This document shows, in pieces, positions 1-5,461 of a stretch of DNA of 6,591 nucleotides. This DNA comes from Actinomycetota bacterium (lineage in GTDB: Bacteria; Actinomycetota; Thermoleophilia; Gaiellales; Gaiellaceae). Numbering within the stretch: the stretch's first letter is position 1; every line of letters begins with the position of its first letter. The notes under the pieces are model-generated. The model did no database searches, was not told where the DNA came from, and was given only the letters and a program-made list of their open reading frames with translations. Position numbers and translations under genes: made by a program. Location of the stretch: assembly GCA_013696595.1 (NCBI GenBank), contig JACCYG010000299.1, forward strand, positions 1 to 6,591, read 5' to 3'.

Positions 1-79
1 CCTCTGCTTCTACAACGAGAAGGTCGACGTCGAGGTCGACGGGGAGCCCGAGGAGCGCCCCGAGACGCTCTGGTCGTAG
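1..79 (+). CDS. DUF427 domain protein, C-terminal fragment
   Basis: This is the last 25 residues of a protein that begins outside the window. Codons run from base 2 to a TAG at 77-79. The readable tail includes FYNEKVDVEVDG and then ERPETLWS. An aromatic-N/D-x-VDV-x-VDGE segment followed by E-R-P-x-T-x-W-S is the usual end of DUF427 proteins, which are small soluble beta-barrel proteins of about 100-250 residues common in actinobacteria and without an agreed function. No function can be assigned here. The gene reads toward the tRNA-Phe gene, which lies on the opposite strand, so the two converge across the 82-bp gap at 80-161. The family call rests on the tail alone. Confidence 0.7.
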   Translation, partial: LCFYNEKVDVEVDGEPEERPETLWS

Positions 80-121
80 CGGGACCGCGGCGCCGAGACG
101 CCGGCGAGGTTCGACCCGCGC

Positions 122-150
122 GAATCCGGCTGCGACAGTGCGGCCGATTC
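122..150. terminator. Imperfect inverted repeat between convergent genes, possible terminator
   Basis: GAATCCGGC at 122-130 can pair with GCCGATTC at 143-150, leaving one bulged base and a 12-base loop. It lies downstream of both the DUF427 gene (+) and tRNA-Phe (-), where a shared terminator would be expected. Neither strand has a U-tract after the stem, so intrinsic termination is only a possibility. A second short stem, CGGCG at 88-92 with CGCCG at 99-103, lies nearer the DUF427 stop. Nothing else was recognised in 80-161. Confidence 0.25.
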
Positions 151-161
151 TGCGCGTCAGG

Positions 162-234
162 TGGCGAGGGCCGGAATCGAACCGGCGACACCACGGTTTT
201 CAGCCGTGTGCTCTACCAACTGAGCTACCTCGCC
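162..234 (-). tRNA. tRNA-Phe (anticodon GAA)
   Basis: The reverse complement folds into a complete 73-nt cloverleaf. The acceptor stem GGCGAGG pairs with CCTCGCC, the D-arm is GCTC-AGTTGGTA-GAGC, and the anticodon arm is CACGG-CTGAAAA-CCGTG. The variable loop is GTGTC, the T-arm is GCCGG-TTCGATT-CCGGC, and the discriminator base is A. The anticodon GAA reads the Phe codons UUC and UUU. The genomic bases after the discriminator are CCT, so the 3' CCA is not fully encoded and would need tRNA nucleotidyltransferase. All stems are perfectly paired, which indicates a functional gene. Confidence 0.97.
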
Positions 235-244
235 GAGCGCGTCA

Positions 245-276
245 ATCGTAGCCCGAAGGGCTTCGCCTTGCCCCAA
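245..276 (-). promoter_or_regulatory. Candidate promoter of tRNA-Phe
   Basis: On the minus strand a TACGAT hexamer at 250-245 fits the -10 consensus TAnnnT and ends 10 bases before the first tRNA base. That allows a start of transcription a few bases before the mature 5' end, which RNase P would trim. A possible -35, TTGGGG at 276-271, is 20 bases away, a wide spacing, so the -35 is uncertain. The same 71-bp gap must also serve the divergent arginase gene. Confidence 0.45.
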
Positions 277-302
277 TCGCGTGGCCCGAAGGTATCTTCG
301 CC
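251..302. repeat. Two CGAAG/CTTCG inverted repeats in the tRNA-arginase gap
   Basis: CGAAG-N2-CTTCG at 254-265 and CGAAG-N4-CTTCG at 287-300 are two inverted repeats with centres 34 bp apart. Each sits in a longer direct repeat: GCCCGAAGG at 251-259 and again at 284-292, each followed shortly by CTTCGCC. The first copy lies next to the tRNA -10 and the candidate arginase -35. The second encloses the candidate arginase -10 at 293-298. The arrangement resembles a pair of operator half-sites, but no known regulator motif was recognised. Confidence 0.35.
268..298 (+). promoter_or_regulatory. Candidate promoter of arginase, likely leaderless
   Basis: TATCTT at 293-298 matches TAnnnT and is followed by 7 bases and then the GTG start at 306, so transcription would begin at or within a base of the start codon. 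A partial -35, TTGCCC at 268-273 (4 of 6 matches to TTGACA), lies 19 bases upstream. The nearest purine-rich Shine-Dalgarno-like run, GAAGG at 288-292, is 13 bases from the start, which is too far. Both facts favour a leaderless message. Confidence 0.5.
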
Positions 303-305
303 GCC

Positions 306-1205
306 GTGGGCAGGAGGAACGTAGCGATCATCGGCGCGGAGCTCGACCTTGGTGCCGGGCGGCGGGGCGTCGACATGGGCCCGTCGGCCATTCGGTATGC
401 CGGTCTCGGGGACAAGATCGAGGCTCTCGGCCTCGAGGTGGCGGACTGGGGGAACGTGGAGGTCGCGATCCCGGAGACGGTTGCGACCGGAAGCGAGCGG
501 GCCCGGTTCCTCGGTGACATCAAGGCGGCATGCGAACAGATCGCCGGGCGCGTGGCGGAGGCGTCAGACCTGGGCCTTCTCCCGCTCGTCCTCGGTGGAG
601 ATCACTCGATCGCGCTCGGAACGGTCGGCGGGATGGCGTCGCGACGCGGGGCGGGCGCCGCTCTCTGGTTCGACGCCCATGGCGACCTCAACACACCCGA
701 CACGACGCCGAGCGGCAACGTGCACGGGATGCCGCTCGCGGCCGCGCTCGGACAGGCGGAGGACGGATTTCGAAGTGACGCGTGGCCGCTCCCCGCACTC
801 GATCCGAGCTGCGTCTCTCTGATCGGTGTGCGGTCCCTCGACGACGGAGAGAGGCGGATCGTCCGCGAACTGGGCATCGCCGTCTACACGATGAGCGAGC
901 TCGACCGGCGGGGCGTCGAGGACGTCATGCGCGAGGCGCTCGGCCGCGCTCGCGGCGCTCCTTTCGTGCACGTCTCGCTCGACATGGACGCCGTCGACCC
1001 TGATGTCGCGCCGGGGGTCGGCACGCCGGTGCGCGGCGGGCTCTCGTACCGCGAGGCGCACCTGGCCATGGAGCTCGTGGCGGAATCAGGGCTCCTCGAC
1101 TCGTTCGAGATCGTCGAGGTCAATCCGATCCTGGACCGCGTGAACGAGACCGCCGAGCTCGCCGTAGAGCTCGCGGCGAGCGCGCTCGGCGCTCGGATCC
1201 TCTAG
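306..1205 (+). CDS. rocF: Arginase (L-arginine amidinohydrolase)
   Basis: A 299-residue enzyme of the ureohydrolase family, predicted to hydrolyse L-arginine to L-ornithine and urea in the cytoplasm with a dinuclear Mn centre. All six metal ligands are visible: His100 in GGDHS, Asp123, His125 and Asp127 in DAHGD, and Asp226 and Asp228 in SLDMD. The residues that bind the arginine amino-acid end are also present: Asn129, Ser136 and His140 within TPSGNVHGMPL, and Glu271 in EIVEVNP. These, and the C-terminal NETAELAVELAAS stretch, mark arginase rather than agmatinase or formimidoylglutamase. Length is typical of the family (about 300). GTG at 306 is chosen because the family N-terminus (NVAIIGAELDLGAGRRGVDMG) begins immediately after it. 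No good Shine-Dalgarno sequence precedes it. It is a single gene, divergent from tRNA-Phe, with no other arginine-catabolic gene adjacent. Confidence 0.93.
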   Translation: MGRRNVAIIGAELDLGAGRRGVDMGPSAIRYAGLGDKIEALGLEVADWGNVEVAIPETVATGSERARFLGDIKAACEQIAGRVAEASDLGLLPLVLGGDHSIALGTVGGMASRRGAGAALWFDAHGDLNTPDTTPSGNVHGMPLAAALGQAEDGFRSDAWPLPALDPSCVSLIGVRSLDDGERRIVRELGIAVYTMSELDRRGVEDVMREALGRARGAPFVHVSLDMDAVDPDVAPGVGTPVRGGLSYREAHLAMELVAESGLLDSFEIVEVNPILDRVNETAELAVELAASALGARIL

Positions 1206-1260
1206 GACGCGGCTCGTGTGCGCGAGGCGGCCCGCCCAGCCTTGCGCAGAGCCTTTAGAT

Positions 1261-1276
1261 ACCCGCACGCGGGTTT
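1261..1276 (+). terminator. Weak candidate terminator after arginase
   Basis: ACCCG at 1261-1265 pairs perfectly with CGGGT at 1270-1274 around a 4-base loop, followed by only a short T run at 1274-1276 and then C residues. It lies 56 bp after the arginase stop. The stem is short and the U-tract is poor, so intrinsic termination would be inefficient. Confidence 0.3.
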
Positions 1277-1282
1277 CCCCCC

Positions 1283-1297
1283 GGGGCCTTCGGCCCC
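1283..1297. repeat. GC-rich hairpin in the 1206-1471 gap
   Basis: GGGGCC at 1283-1288 and GGCCCC at 1292-1297 form a perfect 6-bp stem around TTC. No U-tract follows on either strand. It may reinforce the neighbouring weak hairpin as a termination region or protect a 3' end, but the sequence shows only the stem. Confidence 0.4.
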
Positions 1298-1318
1298 TCG
1301 CCCCCGGCTAGGACCGTA

Positions 1319-1334
1319 GCGCGAAAGTTCGCGC
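1319..1334. repeat. 7-2-7 inverted repeat upstream of the two-TM protein gene
   Basis: GCGCGAA at 1319-1325 and TTCGCGC at 1328-1334 are a perfect inverted repeat with a 2-base spacer. It lies about 140 bp before the start at 1472, in a non-coding gap where that gene's promoter should lie. The near-palindrome fits a dimeric regulator's operator better than an RNA hairpin, because a 2-base loop cannot close fully. I could not find a convincing -35/-10 pair in 1335-1460. The nearest -10-like hexamer is GATACT at 1403-1408, without a matching -35. Confidence 0.3.
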
Positions 1335-1460
1335 GTGTGGTGCGCGGATCGTGTCAAAACCCCGCGGTGGCGTGCCGAATGCGATACGAAGCCGGACCTC
1401 GCGATACTGCCCTTCGCTGTGGTCGCGGTCATCATGCCGCGAGGACTTCCGCGCCCAACC

Positions 1461-1467
1461 GAGGAGG
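1461..1467 (+). promoter_or_regulatory. Strong Shine-Dalgarno site that sets the start at 1472
   Basis: GAGGAGG at 1461-1467 is a near-perfect complement of the 16S rRNA 3' end and lies 4 bases before the ATG at 1472. The in-frame GTG at 1337 would lengthen the protein by 45 residues of low-complexity translation with no hydrophobic or conserved look. The ribosome-binding site therefore decides for the ATG. Confidence 0.8.
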
Positions 1468-1471
1468 ACAG

Positions 1472-2080
1472 ATGCGCTTCTACCCGGATATTCCGTCGCA
1501 GCGGGCTGCGACTCTCGTCAGCGATCTCGTCGTTGTGGCGCTGCTCGTGCTCTTCGCCTGGCTCGGTCTGAAGGTTCACGACACGGTCGACGCGCTTGCC
1601 GTTCTCGGCCAGGGAGTCCGCGACGCTGGTGACGCCGTTCAGGGCGGCTTTCGATCGGCGGCAGATGCCGTCGAGGGAGCGCCCGTCGTCGGGGATGACA
1701 TCGCAGGCGGCCTTCGCGACGCGGGCGAGGGAACGGGCGGAAACGTCGCCGAGGTAGGGCGGGAAGGTGAGGAGCGCGTCCATCGCACGGCGAACCTGCT
1801 CGGCTTTCTGACGTTCCTCGTTCCTGCGCTACTGCTCCTCTTTCAGGCAGTTCCGCCACGGATTGCGCTCGTCCGGCGGCTCAGCGCGGCCGATCGCGTC
1901 CTGCGCGCCGGAGACGGCGAACGCGCTCGGCTCCTGGCGATGCGCGCGGCGTTCTCACTCCCCTACGGCGAGCTCCTTCGCTACAGCCCAGACCCGTTCG
2001 GCGACCTCGTCGCAGGCCGGTACGACGCGCTCGCGGCAGCGGCGTTCGAGGAAGCGGGGCTCCGACCTAGCCCTAGCTGA
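1472..2080 (+). CDS. Unknown protein with two membrane segments and an 11-residue repeat region
   Basis: A 202-residue protein that I do not recognise as a named family. It has no cleavable signal peptide. A short N-terminal stretch (MRFYPDIPSQRAATL) is followed by a hydrophobic segment at about 16-34, a hydrophilic Gly/Ala/Asp-rich section at about 36-107, a second hydrophobic segment at about 109-127 and a C-terminal domain with several Arg residues at about 129-202. The Arg clusters after the second segment suggest the N- and C-terminal ends are cytoplasmic and the middle section is outside. The middle section has 11-residue periodicity: aligned units start at residues 46, 57, 78 and 89, with a Gly-Gly/hydrophobic/Arg/Asp-Ala-Gly/Asp theme. 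The C-terminal end (for example PYGELLRY and AFEEAGL) looks like a small helical domain. The strong Shine-Dalgarno site at 1461-1467 fixes the start. The gene is single and overlaps the end of the convergent hydrolase by 8 bp. A scaffold or membrane-stress role is possible but unsupported. Confidence 0.8.
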   Translation: MRFYPDIPSQRAATLVSDLVVVALLVLFAWLGLKVHDTVDALAVLGQGVRDAGDAVQGGFRSAADAVEGAPVVGDDIAGGLRDAGEGTGGNVAEVGREGEERVHRTANLLGFLTFLVPALLLLFQAVPPRIALVRRLSAADRVLRAGDGERARLLAMRAAFSLPYGELLRYSPDPFGDLVAGRYDALAAAAFEEAGLRPSPS

Positions 2081-2816
2081 GGAACCGATCGATCGCCGTC
2101 GCCGTCTCCTCGAAGGCGTCCCAGAGCAGGCTGTGCCCACCGGGGACTGTGATCACCACGCCGCGACCCGCCGATGCCTGCGGTAGGCGGAGCCACGACT
2201 CGGCTCCGAGCAAGACGAGCGCGGGCACGCTTGGCGGCGGCGGTGGTTCGGTGGCCATTTCGCCCCAGGCGGCGATCACGGCGCTCTTGCAATAGCGATA
2301 GCGGAGTCGACCGTCCTCGCCCCGGACGAGGTGCTCCTCCATCTCTCGCTCGAGAATCGCACGCGGGGTCGAGAAGAGAAGCCCCGAGGCAAGGCGCTCC
2401 TCGATCGCTTCGTCAGGCGATTCGTACGACGCGTCCGTGCGCTCGAGCTCGGCCTTATCGAGCGCGATCGCGGCATCGACGGACAAAACCGGGTCGAGCA
2501 TGATCGCCCGTTCCACGCGATCGGGCGCTTGCCGTGCCACTTCCGCGACGAGTCGGCCGCCGAAGCTGTGGCCGATCCAGACAGAGGGACCCGGCGGCGC
2601 GAGCTCGAGGAGGTCGGCGACGTGTTGGGCGATGCTCCAGGGCGGCTCCCAGGGCGACCGACCGTGCCCGCGCAGGTCGGGTGAAAGAATCCTGAAGCGC
2701 TCCGCGAGGCCGCGCTCGGCGAGCATCCCGAAGCGCCCTCCGTGGGAGGTGACTCCGTGCAGAGCGACGAGGGGCGGCGCGCCTCGCTCGCCCCACTCGA
2801 GGACGTTGAGGCTCAC
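2073..2816 (-). CDS. Alpha/beta hydrolase fold protein
   Basis: A 247-residue protein with the full alpha/beta hydrolase layout, predicted cytoplasmic. The oxyanion-hole region is LHGVTSHGG at 19-27. SPDLRGHGRS at 45-54 is the usual strand and turn after it. The nucleophile elbow is GHSFGG at 82-87 with Ser84. A variable cap lies at about 112-195, and the catalytic His is in PGGHSLLWD at His228. The usual acid position after the late strand PALVLLG reads Glu206 (GAES) instead of Asp. Asp109 in MLDP is an alternative acid seen in some subfamilies. The substrate is unknown: esterase, lipase-like or C-C hydrolase are all possible. The start is a GTG whose bases overlap the rarA stop (GTGA at 2816-2813), so translation is probably coupled to rarA. 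A purine-rich GGGAGG lies only 1 base before the GTG, too close for ordinary initiation. No cap-domain signature allowed a narrower call. Confidence 0.88.
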   Translation of the reverse strand: MSLNVLEWGERGAPPLVALHGVTSHGGRFGMLAERGLAERFRILSPDLRGHGRSPWEPPWSIAQHVADLLELAPPGPSVWIGHSFGGRLVAEVARQAPDRVERAIMLDPVLSVDAAIALDKAELERTDASYESPDEAIEERLASGLLFSTPRAILEREMEEHLVRGEDGRLRYRYCKSAVIAAWGEMATEPPPPPSVPALVLLGAESWLRLPQASAGRGVVITVPGGHSLLWDAFEETATAIDRFLS

Positions 2817-4072
2817 TCCTCCCGCTCTTCGCCGGCGCCGGAGGGCCTGTAGTACGTCGCGCCCTTGAGCTCTTCCGGCAGGTAGTCGACCTCATAGCCC
2901 GCCGGGTCGTTCGGCGGGTAGACGTAGCCCTTACCGTGGCCGAGCTTCTTGGCGCCGGGGTAGTGCGCGTCGCGAAGCGCCTTCGGCGGGCGGACCGTCC
3001 CGTGCTCCGCCACGTCGCGCTGCGCGGCGCGAAGGGCCGTGATGACGGCGTTCGATTTGGGAGCGCGGGCAAGGTAGATCGCGGCCTGCGCAAGGTTCAG
3101 CTGCGCCTCGGGCAGGCCGACGTGCTCGAGCGCCTGCGCGGCGGCGACGGCCACCTGTAGGGCGCGGGGATCGGCGTTCCCGACGTCCTCGGAGGCATGG
3201 ACGATCATTCGGCGTGCGACGTAGCGCGGATCCTCCCCGGCCTCGAGCATGGCGGCGAGGTAGAAGAGGGTCGCGTCCGGGTCCGAGCCGCGGATCGACT
3301 TGATGAACGCGGAGATGAAGTCGTAATGCGCGTCTCCCGCCTTGTCGTAGACGAGCGGGCGCTTGCGTGCCGCGTCCTCGACGTGCCGTTCCTCGAGCGG
3401 TGCGTCCTCCGCCTGCGCAGTGCTCCAAGCGAGCTCGAGCGTGTTGAGAGCGGCACGAGCGTCGCCGCCTGCCTTTCTCGCGATCAGCGCCACGAGCTCG
3501 TTGTGTATCTCGGCCCCGAGCTCGGCCGCGCCGCGTCGAACGATGGTCGCGACGTCCTCGGCCGAGAGCGGCTCCAGCTCGTAGATCTGGGCCCGGGAAA
3601 GGAGGGCCGAGTTGACCTCGAAGTAGGGGTTCTCGGTCGTGGCCCCGATCAGGATGATGAGCGCCGTTTCAACCGCCGGGAGCAGAGCGTCCTGCTGCGC
3701 CTTGTTGAAGCGGTGAATCTCGTCGAGGAAGAGGATCGTTCGCTGGCCCGTCGTCGCGAGCCGGTCGCGCGCCCGCTGGATGACCGCCCGAACGTCGGCG
3801 ACCGAGGCGGACACGGCAGAAAGCTCCTCGAACGCGGCACCGGTCGTCGCGGCGACGATGCGCGCGAGCGTCGTCTTTCCGCTCCCGGGAGGGCCGTAGA
3901 AGATGGCCGAGGCGACGCGGTCCTCGGCGATCGCAAGTGCCAGCGCGGATCCCTCGGCGACCACCTGGCGCTGGCCCACGAAGTCTTCGAGCCGGCTCGG
4001 GCGCAGCCGAAGAGCGAGCGGGGCCACCTCGGGTAGGCGCGCCGCGGCCGCGTCGGAGAAGAGGTCGGTCAT
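2813..4072 (-). CDS. rarA: Replication-associated recombination protein A (RarA/MgsA), AAA+ ATPase
   Basis: A 419-residue clamp-loader-like AAA+ ATPase of the RarA/MgsA (WRNIP1/Mgs1) family, which acts at stalled replication forks in concert with SSB and RecA. Visible motifs are LRPSRLEDFVGQ near 24-34, Walker A GPPGSGKTT at 60-68, Walker B ILFLDEIHRF at 113-122 and sensor 1 GATTENP at 143-149. They continue with the arginine finger in SALLSR (Arg160) and sensor 2 GGDARAALN at 203-210. The family's C-terminal tetramerisation domain follows from about 250, with HYDFISAFIKSIRGSDPDA, ARRMIVHASEDVGNADP and a KLGHGKGYVYP box near 376-386. Length is slightly below the E. coli protein (about 447). 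The ATG at 4072 is the natural family start. No Shine-Dalgarno sequence lies at proper distance, and a -10-like hexamer lies 6 bases upstream, suggesting a leaderless message. It is the first gene of a two-gene unit with the hydrolase and is divergent from the M20 gene. Confidence 0.97.
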   Translation of the reverse strand: MTDLFSDAAAARLPEVAPLALRLRPSRLEDFVGQRQVVAEGSALALAIAEDRVASAIFYGPPGSGKTTLARIVAATTGAAFEELSAVSASVADVRAVIQRARDRLATTGQRTILFLDEIHRFNKAQQDALLPAVETALIILIGATTENPYFEVNSALLSRAQIYELEPLSAEDVATIVRRGAAELGAEIHNELVALIARKAGGDARAALNTLELAWSTAQAEDAPLEERHVEDAARKRPLVYDKAGDAHYDFISAFIKSIRGSDPDATLFYLAAMLEAGEDPRYVARRMIVHASEDVGNADPRALQVAVAAAQALEHVGLPEAQLNLAQAAIYLARAPKSNAVITALRAAQRDVAEHGTVRPPKALRDAHYPGAKKLGHGKGYVYPPNDPAGYEVDYLPEELKGATYYRPSGAGEEREE

Positions 4073-4092
4073 GGCGAAAGTATGCTCCGTTC
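4073..4092. promoter_or_regulatory. Compact symmetric bidirectional promoter between rarA and the M20 gene
   Basis: Only 20 bp separate the two divergent start codons. At the centre is AGTATGCT (4079-4086). On the plus strand it contains TATGCT (4081-4086), which ends 6 bases before the M20 GTG. On the minus strand it contains CATACT (4084-4079), which ends 6 bases before the rarA ATG. Each hexamer matches the -10 consensus at 4 of 6 positions, including the key A at position 2 and T at position 6. Any -35 contact would fall inside the opposite coding sequence, and no clear TTGACA is seen there. Both messages would start at or next to their start codons. Confidence 0.5.
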
Positions 4093-5400
4093 GTGGCGAC
4101 GATCTCGCTCCGGGACGAGGTCACCGAGCTTCTGAGCGCGCTGATCCGCCTCGATACCGTCAACCCGCCGGGCAGCGAGACGCATGCCGCCGAGCTCCTG
4201 CGCATGTACCTCCAGGAGGCGGGAGTCGAGTGCGAGCTCTACGCGAAAGTGCCGGAGCGAGCGAGTCTCGTCGCCCGGATCCCGGGTGGCGCCGACGGAA
4301 AGCGGCTGCTACTCCTCTCGCACACTGACACGGTCCTTGCCGACCCGGCCGAGTGGTCGGTCGATCCGTGGTCGGGAGTCGTCCGCGACGGCGAGATCTG
4401 GGGCCGCGGGGCGCTCGACATGAAGAGCCAGGTGGCGGCGAACGCTGTTGCGATCGCGAGCCTTGCGCGCGAGGGATTCGAGCCGAACGGCGACTTGATC
4501 TTCGCCGCGACCGCGGACGAGGAAGTCGGAACGAGTGACTTCGGCCTCTCGTGGCTTTGCCGCGAGCACCCGGATGCCGTCAGGGCCGACTACGCGATCA
4601 ACGAGGGCGGCGGCGATCGGGCGATCGTGAATGGACGCGCCGTGTATCTCTGCGCGACGGCCGAGAAGATGAGCTCGCCGTTCCTTCTGCGGGTGCGTGG
4701 GCGAAGCGGGCATGCGTCGATCCCCGGCATTGCTGACAACGCGCTCGTCAAAGCAGCACGCCTGATCGAACGACTCGGCACGTTCGCACCCGAGACGCGC
4801 CTCCTCCCGGAGACGGAGGCGTTCCTGACCACGATGTTCGGCGAGTCGCCGAGCGGCGGCGAGGTCCAGGACCGTCTGCGTGAGCTCGATGGCTCGCTCG
4901 CCGGAATGGTCGAGCCGATGCTCGCGCTCACCGTGTCGCCGACGATGATCGAGGCCTCGCAGAAGCGAAACGTCATCCCCGCGATCTGCGACGTCACGTG
5001 CGACTGCCGCCTGCTGCCGGGCCAAAGCCAGGACGAGGCCGAAGAGGCGATTCGCGCGTGGCTCGGCGACGAAGACTACGAGCTCCACTGGATCGAGGGC
5101 GTCGGCGGGACGCGCTCGTCTCCCCACACGCCGCTCTGGGACGCGATCGCAGGCTGGGTCGAGCGCGAGGAGCAGGGTGCCGCGGTCGTCCCCGTCGTCC
5201 TCCCGGGCTTCACCGACAGCCACTACCTGCGCGAGGCGTTCGGGACGATCGCGTACGGGTTCTTCCCGATGCGGATGATGGAGCCGGAGATGGCATCGCG
5301 CCTCGTCCATTCGGCCGACGAGCGGATTCCCGTGGACGATCTCGAGCTGGGGACGCGCTTCATGATCGCTATCTCGCGCGAAATGCTCGGCGCACGCTAG
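4093..5400 (+). CDS. M20 family metallopeptidase / ArgE-DapE-like deacylase
   Basis: A 435-residue zinc-dependent amidohydrolase or peptidase of the M20/M25/M40 family, predicted cytoplasmic. The catalytic residues are visible: first zinc ligand His77 and its partner Asp79 in SHTDTV, bridging ligand Asp109 in GRGALDMK, catalytic base Glu143 and ligand Glu144 in ADEEVG, a further ligand probably Glu171 in INEGGGD, and the last ligand His406 in LVHSADERIP. The lid/dimerisation domain spans about 195-305 and contains RGRSGHASIPG. Length fits the family. Relatives include acetylornithine deacetylase, succinyl-diaminopimelate desuccinylase, carboxypeptidase G2 and dipeptidases. The sequence alone does not settle the substrate, so no symbol is given. 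An open frame extends upstream to 3937 but would run across rarA. GTG at 4093 is chosen because family homology begins there (SLRDEVTELLSALIRLDTVNPPG) and a -10-like hexamer lies 6 bases before it. There is no Shine-Dalgarno sequence. Confidence 0.93.
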   Translation: MATISLRDEVTELLSALIRLDTVNPPGSETHAAELLRMYLQEAGVECELYAKVPERASLVARIPGGADGKRLLLLSHTDTVLADPAEWSVDPWSGVVRDGEIWGRGALDMKSQVAANAVAIASLAREGFEPNGDLIFAATADEEVGTSDFGLSWLCREHPDAVRADYAINEGGGDRAIVNGRAVYLCATAEKMSSPFLLRVRGRSGHASIPGIADNALVKAARLIERLGTFAPETRLLPETEAFLTTMFGESPSGGEVQDRLRELDGSLAGMVEPMLALTVSPTMIEASQKRNVIPAICDVTCDCRLLPGQSQDEAEEAIRAWLGDEDYELHWIEGVGGTRSSPHTPLWDAIAGWVEREEQGAAVVPVVLPGFTDSHYLREAFGTIAYGFFPMRMMEPEMASRLVHSADERIPVDDLELGTRFMIAISREMLGAR

Positions 5401-5434
5401 TAGGACGGGCGTAGAGAAACCGCAGGCCGGTCTG

Positions 5435-5460
5435 GTGCGGCTCGAGGTCGAAGGCCGCAC
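5435..5460. repeat. 7-12-7 inverted repeat just upstream of the DUF1385 promoter
   Basis: GTGCGGC at 5435-5441 and GCCGCAC at 5454-5460 are perfectly complementary with a 12-base spacer. The repeat starts 34 bp after the M20 stop and ends 1 base before the candidate -10 at 5462, covering the -35 region. It could be an operator for the DUF1385 gene or a hairpin ending the M20 transcript. No U-tract follows. CCGCA at 5420-5424 can also pair with TGCGG at 5436-5440, which would compete with this stem. Confidence 0.4.
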
Positions 5461-5461
5461 G

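Noticed and set aside
306..1205. Agmatinase or formimidoylglutamase instead of arginase
   Set aside because: The arginine-binding residues Asn129, Ser136 and His140 (SGNVHGMP) and the C-terminal NETAELAVEL pattern are those of arginase.
1283..1297. GGGGCC-TTC-GGCCCC hairpin as a strong intrinsic terminator
   Set aside because: No U-tract follows on either strand, so it is listed only as a hairpin.
1337..1471. N-terminal extension of the two-membrane-segment protein from GTG 1337
   Set aside because: The GAGGAGG site 4 bases before ATG 1472 fixes the start, and the extension has low-complexity translation.
1202..1783. Minus-strand open frame (193 codons) across the 1206-1471 gap
   Set aside because: It overlaps the gene at 1472, which has a strong Shine-Dalgarno site and membrane segments. 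The antisense product lacks a ribosome-binding site, motifs or a plausible composition.
3197..4036. Long plus-strand open frame (279 codons) opposite rarA
   Set aside because: It is fully antisense to an unmistakable rarA. The translation is Arg/Glu/Asp-rich low-complexity sequence with no recognisable motif, as expected from G+C-rich codon bias in the opposite frame.
3937..4092. N-terminal extension of the M20 protein from 3937
   Set aside because: It would overlap the start of rarA by over 130 bases and translates to an Arg/Pro-rich stretch, whereas family similarity begins at GTG 4093.
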